NCBI GenBank assembly: GCA_003486225.1
Contig: DNGN01000005.1
Location: forward strand, 1 to 5,705
Length of the DNA stretch: 5,705 nucleotides
Origin: Chloroflexota bacterium
GTDB taxonomy: Bacteria > Chloroflexota > Anaerolineae > Anaerolineales > UBA11579
Direction of reading: 5' to 3'
The notes below the pieces were generated by a model. The model was given only the letters and a program-made list of their open reading frames with translations, was not told the DNA's origin and did no database searches. The position numbers were made by a program, and so were the translations under genes. Positions 1-5,255 of this stretch are shown in pieces. Positions within the stretch are counted from its first letter, which is position 1, and every line of letters starts with the position of its first letter.

Positions 1-692
1 TGATCCTCAGGTGATAGCTCAGAAAAATCAACATTGAACAGGTAGGATTCATCTGCCCAACCATCCGTCAGCACTTTGTACGCCTGATTGATATAGCGTT
101 CGATGGTCGCGGTCTCCACATAGAGTTCATCTGCGGCGAGTGAAGCGCGCATACCAAAAAACACGCGCAACCAAAAACTTTTGATGATCTGAGGGGTCAA
201 CCGGGGGTTTGGCTTCCAAATTGGAAGTACATGCGCTAACTGCGGACCAAAGGTATATTGCGAGGGCAGCAGATCAAAGATCGAAGGGGTCACGACCAAC
301 CCATTATGAGCCGCGTAGCTGATCGCAGACACGACCGCCATCCGGACTTCGTTTTTAAGAAAAAAACCTTTGATGCCAAATTTCATGGCAGTTTCGATCG
401 TCTCACGTTCACCGTATTGAGAATTGCACACAATCACCGCATCAGAAGCTTCCTTACGGATGGCAGACAGCATTTCGTCTACAGGCAAGCGGTTAGCCGC
501 GTATTCCACATCCACAATCACAATATCTGGCGTTCCCTGCTGCTTGATTTGTTTGAGCAGCTCTCGCGGGGTATCTGCCTCGATGACAACCGTCGTGCGC
601 GGGTCGCGCATCACCAGGGCAGTGTTCCACTTTAGTGCGTAGAAATCATCATCCATCAAGGCGACTTTGAAAGGAGACCGAATTTTGGGCAT
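1..692 (-). CDS. Response regulator, receiver domain plus probable LuxR/NarL-like HTH (3' end outside window)
   Basis: The reading frame is open from an ATG at 692 to the left edge (230 codons seen). Residues 7-125 look like a CheY-type receiver: acidic cluster DDD at 14-16 after strand FKVALM, phospho-acceptor D61 in DIVIVD, S91, F110 and K113 in GFFLK. The spacings D61-S91-F110-K113 match CheY D57-T87-Y106-K109 exactly, so phosphorylation competence is likely. After a rather long linker (about 130-163), residues 164-208 resemble a LuxR/NarL helix-turn-helix (LTPQ, then VETATIERYINQAYKVL), but the usual 'LTxRExEVL' and 'SNKEIA' signatures are poorly kept. At least 20 more residues follow the helix-turn-helix. 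A cytoplasmic DNA-binding two-component regulator is inferred; no partner kinase is in the window. Only a weak GAG lies upstream of the ATG, so the start is plausible but not certain; TTG two codons upstream is an alternative. The gene has its own promoter and is separated from the pheST unit by a terminator. Confidence 0.82.
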   Translation of the reverse strand, partial: MPKIRSPFKVALMDDDFYALKWNTALVMRDPRTTVVIEADTPRELLKQIKQQGTPDIVIVDVEYAANRLPVDEMLSAIRKEASDAVIVCNSQYGERETIETAMKFGIKGFFLKNEVRMAVVSAISYAAHNGLVVTPSIFDLLPSQYTFGPQLAHVLPIWKPNPRLTPQIIKSFWLRVFFGMRASLAADELYVETATIERYINQAYKVLTDGWADESYLFNVDFSELSPED

Positions 693-728
693 GTGCAATA
701 CTCGCTGCTTGTATAGTGGGATTAATTC

Positions 729-756
729 ATTATACACAATCTAAGCACCTGTACAA
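729..756 (-). promoter_or_regulatory. Sigma-70-type promoter of the response regulator gene
   Basis: On the minus strand, -35 TTGTAC (756-751) and a perfect -10 TATAAT (734-729) are separated by 16 bases. Transcription would start near 722, giving a leader of about 30 nt before the ATG at 692. The site lies between the terminator at 799-840 and the gene, which is where an independent promoter is expected. Assigned by sequence match only. Confidence 0.7.
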
Positions 757-798
757 TGATTTTGCCAAGTCCATCAATGTACCTATCTTAATTGGATT

Positions 799-840
799 AA
801 AAAACCATCTGGCAGGCCTCGACGAAGGCCCACCAGATGG
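799..840 (-). terminator. Rho-independent terminator ending the pheS-pheT-orf95 unit
   Basis: The hairpin has an outer 8-bp stem (CCATCTGG at 805-812 with CCAGATGG at 833-840), two mismatches, an inner 5-bp stem (815-819 with 826-830) and a 6-base loop (820-825). On the minus strand it is followed directly by six U (804-799) and then AAUCC. There is no T-run on the plus-strand side, so it works in one direction only. It starts 30 nt after the stop codon of the small membrane protein gene and precedes the promoter of the next gene. Confidence 0.88.
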
Positions 841-870
841 AACGATCACTTGCAAGGTTATTTTTCCTGC

Positions 871-1158
871 TTATAAAGCTGGCGGAACGTTTACATCCTC
901 AACTTCGGCAGCCTTACGTGATTGCAACAAGGTAAACACGCCAGCAGCCAGGGGGATTAATATCAGGAATACCCCTAAACAAATAGCCGGAATGGCTAAT
1001 GCCTGAGGATCACCGGAAACATCCCAGCCGTAATTTTCAAGGTCGTAGCCCATGGTGGAGACCATCACCCCGAATACCAGGGCGCACAATCCAGGGCAGG
1101 CACACAAAAACACAGTGACGAGGGTCACGATCAAGCCTACTTTTTTTCTGTCTTGCAT
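871..1158 (-). CDS. Small two-helix membrane protein of unknown function
   Basis: This 95-residue protein has a short basic N-terminus (MQDRKK), a first hydrophobic segment at about 7-34, an acidic and polar loop at 35-52 (contains DLENYGWD), a second hydrophobic segment at about 53-78, and a charged tail (QSRKAAEVED) at 79-95. By the positive-inside rule both ends should be cytoplasmic and the loop outside. Three cysteines (C19, C21, C25) cluster in the first helix. LCAC at 18-21 is only a poor lipobox, so I do not call a lipoprotein. The start is supported by AAGGA (1172-1168) nine bases upstream. The gene follows pheT by 50 nt with no terminator or clear promoter between, and a strong terminator comes 30 nt after its stop, so it is probably co-transcribed with pheST. 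I recognise no family. The hydrophobic profile makes it far more convincing than the opposite-strand frame over its 3' half. Confidence 0.8.
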   Translation of the reverse strand: MQDRKKVGLIVTLVTVFLCACPGLCALVFGVMVSTMGYDLENYGWDVSGDPQALAIPAICLGVFLILIPLAAGVFTLLQSRKAAEVEDVNVPPAL

Positions 1159-1167
1159 CAGCTTTTA

Positions 1168-1172
1168 TCCTT
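1168..1172 (-). promoter_or_regulatory. Ribosome binding site of the small membrane protein gene
   Basis: AAGGA lies nine bases upstream of the ATG at 1158 and fixes this start. An individual binding site after the 50-nt gap supports real translation of the small gene. Confidence 0.65.
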
Positions 1173-1208
1173 TCTTTGCTTGGCAGGTAGCTCATTCCCC
1201 TGCTGGAT

Positions 1209-3749
1209 TTATTGGTCACGCAATTGTGCGCCAAGTTCCCTTTCCAATCGGCTGACGATCTTGCGGCGCATCTGTGCGACCTCATCGTCTGTCAGGGTGC
1301 GGTCTGCGGCCTGATATGTCAGGCTGTAGGCCAGGCTCTTTTTACCGGAGCCCAATTGCTCACCACGATAAACGTCAAATAATTGTACGTTGGTCACCGT
1401 CTTTCCGCCAGTTTGCTCTATCAGGAAAGTTACGTTTCCGGCGGGGATGGTTTCATCCACCACCAGGGCGATATCCTCCAACACAGGCGGATAAGAAGAT
1501 ACCTGGCTGACCTGATAGCGGTTGGGAACGAGATCATAAAGCGTATCCAGATAGAAGAATGCGCCTAAAACCGGGTAAGCCGAAAAAGCGTATTGGCTGT
1601 GAACCACGGGGTGCAGTTCACCAATCACGCCAACCATCTTGTTCTGCACCTTTACTGCCGCGCATTTTCCGGGATGGAAGATCGGATAGCGATGGCTGTC
1701 ATAGCTGACCTCTGTGATGTTAAGACCCTTCAACATGCTCTGCACAATGCCTTTGAGGTCGTAGAAGTTAAAGGCTTCGTTACTGGCACCCTGCCAGGCT
1801 GCCAGATGGCGCGGGCCGGTAATGGCCATCCCCAGACGGGGTTGTTCTTCGGGCAAACTCCCTTCTTCTGAAGCCAGAAAGACGCTGCCAATTTCAAAAA
1901 CGGCAATCCGGTCGCGGATTTTTGCATTGCTCTCAACAGTCTCCAAGATGCCGGACATGATCGATTTACGCATCACATAGCGGTCTGCGGCGATCGGGTT
2001 GATCACTGTGACATAAGGCATGGGATCGTCTTCAACATCCGGGGGGATACGGCGCGCCTCACGCTCCGGGGAGGTCAAACGGTAAGTAATGGTTTCCTGC
2101 ATCCCCTCGCGCACCAATAAATCGCGCAAAGCTTCTTCAAAGTCCAGGCGCGGGGTATTGCGCTGGACTGGCAACACATCAGCCATACGCGTTTCCGGGA
2201 TATTGACGTAGCCATAAATGCGCGCTATTTCTTCCATCAAGTCGGCCTTGCCATTAATCGGATCGGCATCGATATCCATTCGATGGTCCGGCACAGTGGC
2301 CCGGACAGCATGCGGCTCAACCTGGCAGGAAAAGCCAAGCCGGCCGAGCAGTTCCGCAATCTCTCCAGCCGCCAAATCAAGCCCCAGCCAGCGGCGCACA
2401 TCCTGCGAGGTGATCTCCACCACCACTTCCTGTGCTTTGAGCGGGTAGGCATCCACCAAACCCTGGCAGACCACACCGCCTGAAAATTGACGCATCAATT
2501 CAATGCCCAGGCGCACTCCGCGCTCAGCCATGGCAGGATGCACCCCGCGCGAGAAGCGGTACGAAGCTTCCGAATGCATCCGCAGGTAACCAAGGGATTT
2601 GCGGATATTGATATAGTTCCAATTCGCGCCTTCCAGCAGCACGTTGGTGGTCTTCTCGGTAACCTCGGTTTCCATCCCGCCCATGATGCCCGCGATGGAA
2701 TGCGAACCCGCCGTGTCACAAACCAGGGTAGTGAACTCTTCCAGCTGGCGCTTCTCCCCATCCAAAGTGACCAGGGTTTCTCCTGCTTTGGCCATACGGG
2801 TAATAATGGTTGGCGCTTTACCGCCGGCGCGTGCGACCAGTTCATCATAATCAAAGGCATGCAGCGGCTGACCGATATCGAACATTACGTAGTTGGTGAC
2901 GTCGACAATGTTGTTGATCGGGCGTTGGCCGATCATGATCAGCCTGCGCTGCAACCAGCGCGGCGAGGGCTTGATCTCAACATTGCGGATCAGGCCGAGG
3001 ACAAAACGCGGGTTCATCTCGGGATTTTCAATCTGGATGCTGACCTGCCCTTCGATCGGGTCTCCTTCTGCCAGGAAGGTGTAATCAGGGTGGCACAACT
3101 CACGCTTGAAGATGGCGGCCGTTTCCCTGGCCACACCGTAAATATTGGCATTACGGGCAATATTCGGGGTGATGGAAATATCCAAAACAGCGTCCCCCAT
3201 ATAGTCAGCCAGCGGCATACCTGCCGGGGCATCTTGTGCCAGCAGCAGGATGCCCTCATGTTCTTCGGAGAGCCCGAGCTCTTTTTCCGAACAGATCATG
3301 GAGTAGGAATCAACCCCCCGAATCTTGGTGCGCTTGAGTGTGGTCAGGTTGAAGCCTTCCTGATGGCCATCATAGATCGTGGCACCCTCCTTGGCATAAG
3401 GGGATTTCAGGGTTGGGTTGAGCGGGCCTTGGCCTTTGTATTCAAATAAATTGGGGGCGCCGGTCAGCACCACGTGTTCTTGCTGGCCATCATTCAGGCG
3501 GCATAGCACCAGCCGGTCGGCATTGGGGTGCGGCATCACCTCCAGGATCTCTCCCACGACAATTTTATCTCTGTCCCATGCCATACCAGACATCTTGAAA
3601 TCATGCCGGTCTCCGGCAGGCAGCGGCAGGCCAATAAAATCGATCTGCTCGACCTCCAAACCAGCCAGGGTTAGTTTTTGGGCCAGTTCCTCAATCGAGA
3701 TGTCTTTTACATTTACATAATCATTCAACCAAGAAAGCGGTACTTTCAT
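1209..3749 (-). CDS. pheT: Phenylalanyl-tRNA synthetase beta subunit
   Basis: PheT joins PheS in the cytoplasmic alpha2-beta2 enzyme that charges tRNA-Phe, and it carries the editing site against mischarged Tyr. The 846 residues hold the usual order of domains. The N-terminus is MKVPLSWLNDYV. An OB-fold tRNA-binding domain lies at about 50-170 (PHPNADRL at 73-80). The B3/B4 editing domain is at about 215-410, with NNIVDVTNYVM, GQPLHAFD (H297), GIMGG (354-358) and LLEGANW (E373). A B5 domain covers about 440-520 (DLMEEIARIYGY at 503-514), followed by the catalytic-like core. The C-terminal FDX-ACB anticodon-binding domain is at about 750-846 (YPPVLEDIALVVDE). The editing residues expected from E. 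coli and Thermus look present. It is about 50 residues longer than E. coli PheT (795), with extra stretches near 41-60, 103-130 and 492-500. GGAG six bases upstream of the ATG supports the start. It lies 11 nt after pheS. Confidence 0.98.
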   Translation of the reverse strand: MKVPLSWLNDYVNVKDISIEELAQKLTLAGLEVEQIDFIGLPLPAGDRHDFKMSGMAWDRDKIVVGEILEVMPHPNADRLVLCRLNDGQQEHVVLTGAPNLFEYKGQGPLNPTLKSPYAKEGATIYDGHQEGFNLTTLKRTKIRGVDSYSMICSEKELGLSEEHEGILLLAQDAPAGMPLADYMGDAVLDISITPNIARNANIYGVARETAAIFKRELCHPDYTFLAEGDPIEGQVSIQIENPEMNPRFVLGLIRNVEIKPSPRWLQRRLIMIGQRPINNIVDVTNYVMFDIGQPLHAFDYDELVARAGGKAPTIITRMAKAGETLVTLDGEKRQLEEFTTLVCDTAGSHSIAGIMGGMETEVTEKTTNVLLEGANWNYINIRKSLGYLRMHSEASYRFSRGVHPAMAERGVRLGIELMRQFSGGVVCQGLVDAYPLKAQEVVVEITSQDVRRWLGLDLAAGEIAELLGRLGFSCQVEPHAVRATVPDHRMDIDADPINGKADLMEEIARIYGYVNIPETRMADVLPVQRNTPRLDFEEALRDLLVREGMQETITYRLTSPEREARRIPPDVEDDPMPYVTVINPIAADRYVMRKSIMSGILETVESNAKIRDRIAVFEIGSVFLASEEGSLPEEQPRLGMAITGPRHLAAWQGASNEAFNFYDLKGIVQSMLKGLNITEVSYDSHRYPIFHPGKCAAVKVQNKMVGVIGELHPVVHSQYAFSAYPVLGAFFYLDTLYDLVPNRYQVSQVSSYPPVLEDIALVVDETIPAGNVTFLIEQTGGKTVTNVQLFDVYRGEQLGSGKKSLAYSLTYQAADRTLTDDEVAQMRRKIVSRLERELGAQLRDQ

Positions 3750-3755
3750 ATTATT

Positions 3756-3759
3756 CTCC
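3756..3759 (-). promoter_or_regulatory. Ribosome binding site of pheT
   Basis: GGAG sits six bases upstream of the pheT ATG and lies inside the 11-nt gap after the pheS stop codon. This spacing suits coupled, roughly equal synthesis of the two subunits. Confidence 0.75.
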
Positions 3760-3760
3760 G

Positions 3761-4786
3761 TTAGAACTGCTCTAGGAAGCGTAGGTCATTCCGCCAGAAG
3801 TTACGAATATCATCGATCTGGTACAGGAGCATGGTGATCCTCTCGGGACCCATGCCAAAGGCAAACCCGGTGAACTCGGCGGGATCGTAACCACCAAAGC
3901 GCAGCACGTTTGGATGCACCACACCGCTGCCCAGGATCTCCAGCCAGCCGGTATGCTTGCAAACCGAACAGCCCTCCCCAGCGCAGATGACACATTCGAC
4001 ATCCATTTCGGCACTTGGTTCAGTGAAGGGGAAATGCGAAGCGCGGAAGCGTGTGCGCACCTCTGCCCGGAAAAGGCGTCGGGCAAAATCTGAGAGGGTG
4101 CCTTTCAGGTCTCCAAAGGTGATATCTTTGCCAACAGCCAGCCCTTCCACCTGGGTGAACTGCATCTCGGAGCGGGAAGTGACCTGCTCGTAGCGGTAGC
4201 ACATCCCGGGCAGGATCACCCGGATAGGTTCCGGATGATATTCCCGCATGGCATGGATCTGGCCTGGTGATGTGTGGGTGCGCAAGATGACACTTTCTTC
4301 ACTGGTATAAAAGGTATCCCACATATCGCGCGCCGGGTGATGGGCAGGCATATTCAGGAAAGTAAAATTATAGTCGTCTGTTTCAACCTCGCGCGAGCGG
4401 TACACCTGGAAACCCATCTCCCCAAAAATGCGGTAAATGCGACGTAAGGTCTGGGTGACCGGGTGCAGGCGCCCAACAGCCTGCGGCCTGCCAGGCAAGG
4501 TGACATCCAGCTTTTCTGTCTTGAGCGCATTTTGCAAAGCCTGGATTTTGATCACCTCGCGGCGCTCTTCCATGGCCGCTTCCAGGGCCTGGCGCACTTC
4601 GTTGGCCCGTTTCCCGACCAGCGGGCGCTCTTCCTTGCTCAATTCGCGCAGCACATTGAACGCCTCCATCACTGGAGATTTTTTACCCAGATACTGATTG
4701 CGCCACTGGAGCAAGCTCTCTTCATCCTGCAGATGCTTTAAAGCGGAGAGCGCTTCCTCTTGAGTCTTGTCTAATTGTTCAAGCAT
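3761..4786 (-). CDS. pheS: Phenylalanyl-tRNA synthetase alpha subunit
   Basis: PheS is the catalytic subunit: it activates Phe with ATP and transfers it to tRNA-Phe. The 341 residues fit the family (about 330-350). A charged N-terminal coiled-coil region (1-95) precedes the class II core. Visible motifs are HPVTQTLRRIYRIF (108-121), PAHHPARDMWDTFY (147-160), LRTHTSPGQIHAM (168-180), the motif 2 region RYEQVTSRSEMQFTQVEGL (198-216), GSGVVHPNVL (286-295) and motif 3 GFAFGMGPER (307-316). Four cysteines (C265, C268, C273, C276) form a CxxC-x4-CxxC pattern, a likely zinc knuckle found in a subset of bacterial PheS and absent from E. coli. I chose the ATG at 4786 because AGGAG lies six bases upstream and family homology begins there. 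The frame stays open to an ATG at 4861, but those 25 codons overlap the leader terminator and contain no recognisable family sequence. Expression should depend on the upstream T-box. Confidence 0.97.
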   Translation of the reverse strand: MLEQLDKTQEEALSALKHLQDEESLLQWRNQYLGKKSPVMEAFNVLRELSKEERPLVGKRANEVRQALEAAMEERREVIKIQALQNALKTEKLDVTLPGRPQAVGRLHPVTQTLRRIYRIFGEMGFQVYRSREVETDDYNFTFLNMPAHHPARDMWDTFYTSEESVILRTHTSPGQIHAMREYHPEPIRVILPGMCYRYEQVTSRSEMQFTQVEGLAVGKDITFGDLKGTLSDFARRLFRAEVRTRFRASHFPFTEPSAEMDVECVICAGEGCSVCKHTGWLEILGSGVVHPNVLRFGGYDPAEFTGFAFGMGPERITMLLYQIDDIRNFWRNDLRFLEQF

Positions 4787-4792
4787 TTCTTT

Positions 4793-4797
4793 CTCCT
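4793..4797 (-). promoter_or_regulatory. Ribosome binding site of pheS, deciding the start
   Basis: AGGAG is six bases upstream of the ATG at 4786. No comparable site precedes the in-frame ATG at 4861, which lies within the terminator hairpin of the leader. The 55 nt between the terminator and pheS otherwise hold only a 4-bp hairpin (GCAG-TTTG-CTGC) and an AT-rich patch. Confidence 0.85.
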
Positions 4798-4841
4798 GCT
4801 GATTGTATATAGTAGAGCAGCAAACTGCCCTATTGTACTTT

Positions 4842-4873
4842 AAATAAAAACGCCCGCCCAAGATTGGGACGGG
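4842..4873 (-). terminator. T-box leader terminator, alternative to the antiterminator
   Basis: CCCG (4873-4870) pairs with CGGG (4856-4853), and CCCAA (4868-4864) pairs with TTGGG (4861-4857), with U4869 bulged. The tip probably opens into a 6-base loop. A TTTTTATTT run (4850-4842) follows after CG. The 3' strand of the antiterminator (4874-4864) is the 5' strand of this hairpin, so the two folds exclude each other. That is the switch itself. Confidence 0.92.
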
Positions 4874-4906
4874 ACAATTTCACAAATCTCCCGCGGTACC
4901 ACCCAA
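4864..4906 (-). promoter_or_regulatory. T-box sequence and antiterminator helix
   Basis: TGGGTGGTACCGCGG (4905-4891) matches the T-box consensus (AGGGTGGNACCGCGG) except for the first base. TTGGG (4906-4902) pairs with CCCAA (4868-4864), and GCGGGA (4894-4889) pairs with TCCCGT (4874-4869). The 7-base bulge TGGTACC (4901-4895) lies between them, with a 14-base loop. In the bulge, UGGU is complementary to an ACCA tRNA 3' end, which fits the usual A73 discriminator of tRNA-Phe. Confidence 0.93.
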
Positions 4907-5047
4907 ATTAATCATTGGCATGATTCGCTCTACCACCAACAGCCGAAACAGGCGATTGGCTCCCACGGTAACGCTTGGGCTGCGTCTCGGACTAGTAGGG
5001 GTTTTTCCTTTGGGAAAATACTCCATTCACCCGAGCGGCTCGAGAGG

Positions 5048-5050
5048 GAA
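5048..5050 (-). promoter_or_regulatory. Specifier codon UUC (Phe) of the T-box
   Basis: The codon follows GAA plus one base on the 3' side of the specifier loop, the usual position relative to the loop E motif, and it faces AAAGTAA on the 5' side. It reads UUC, cognate to tRNA-Phe (anticodon GAA), in agreement with the pheST genes downstream. One departure: the next base is C, whereas a purine is usual there. Confidence 0.85.
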
Positions 5051-5163
5051 CTTCGGCTGGTAGCAACTGGGTTGGGGTTGCAGTCTGCGCCCCAACCTCC
5101 CTGGCAGCCTTCGCCAGCTTACTTTCCTCTGTCATAGCCAGTCATTATTGGTTAATATGCCCT

Positions 5164-5192
5164 ATTATGCGAAAGTTTCCCCAGACTGTCAA
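5164..5192 (-). promoter_or_regulatory. Sigma-70-type promoter of the T-box/pheST unit
   Basis: A perfect -35 TTGACA (5192-5187) and a -10 CATAAT (5169-5164) are separated by the ideal 17 bases. Transcription should start near 5157, about 27 bases before the first strand of T-box Stem I and 370 bases before the pheS ATG. Confidence 0.85.
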
Positions 5193-5203
5193 GTGCAATC
5201 GAT

Positions 5204-5232
5204 AACCCCTGCGATACAAAATGGCAGGGATC
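5204..5232 (-). repeat. Inverted repeat after the flavin oxidoreductase gene, possible weak terminator
   Basis: On the minus strand CCCTGC (5229-5224) pairs with GCAGGG (5212-5207). G-U and A-U pairs can extend the stem to about nine, around an 11-base loop. It begins 24 nt after the stop codon of the upstream gene and ends just before the pheST -35 box. No U-run follows on either strand, so intrinsic termination would be weak; a role in mRNA 3'-end protection or none at all is equally possible. Confidence 0.4.
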
Positions 5233-5255
5233 TTAACCACCAGGAAGAACCAAAC

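Larger units (their letters stand above)
4842..5157 (-). ncRNA. Phe-specific T-box riboswitch leader of pheST
   Basis: The leader RNA senses tRNA-Phe charging and controls read-through into pheS. All parts of a transcriptional T-box can be paired by hand. The Stem I base is AGAGG (5130-5126) with CCTCT (5047-5043). The specifier loop has AGTA (5123-5120) facing GAA (5054-5052), the loop E arrangement, followed by G and then the specifier TTC (5050-5048), a Phe codon. The next helix is GCTGG (5118-5114) with CCAGC (5060-5056), and the distal helix is GGTTGGGG with CCCCAACC. Stem II is CTCGG (5035-5031) with CCGAG (4990-4986), enclosing AGTA/TACT and TTTTCC/GGAAAA. The Stem IIA/B pseudoknot is ACGC (4985-4982) with GCGT (4974-4971), crossed by CCCA (4979-4976) with TGGG (4965-4962). 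Stem III lies at about 4960-4935. The T-box and terminator follow. Both ends are estimates from the promoter and the U-run. Confidence 0.95.

Noticed and set aside
258..642. Two overlapping plus-strand frames over the receiver domain region
   Set aside because: The minus-strand frame encodes a receiver with all key residues. The plus-strand products have atypical composition and no motif.
716..1006. Plus-strand open frame of 96 codons
   Set aside because: It runs across the response regulator promoter, the 799-840 terminator and the 3' half of the small membrane protein gene. The opposite strand has a clear ribosome binding site and membrane topology; this frame has neither.
1094..1104. Lipoprotein signal reading of the small membrane protein (LCAC at residues 18-21)
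   Set aside because: Cys at the -2 position is a poor lipobox, and the hydrophobic stretch continues well past C21, which fits a transmembrane helix better.
2487..3449. Plus-strand open frame of 320 codons inside pheT
   Set aside because: It is wholly antisense to well-conserved pheT sequence, and the product is rich in His, Gln and Arg with no recognisable domain or ribosome binding site. Its length is best explained as a by-product of pheT codon usage.
4801..4841. Possible internal promoter (TATACAAT-like) between the T-box terminator and pheS
   Set aside because: No -35 box lies at a workable distance, and transcripts from it would start at or within the pheS ribosome binding site. The AT-rich patch alone is not enough.
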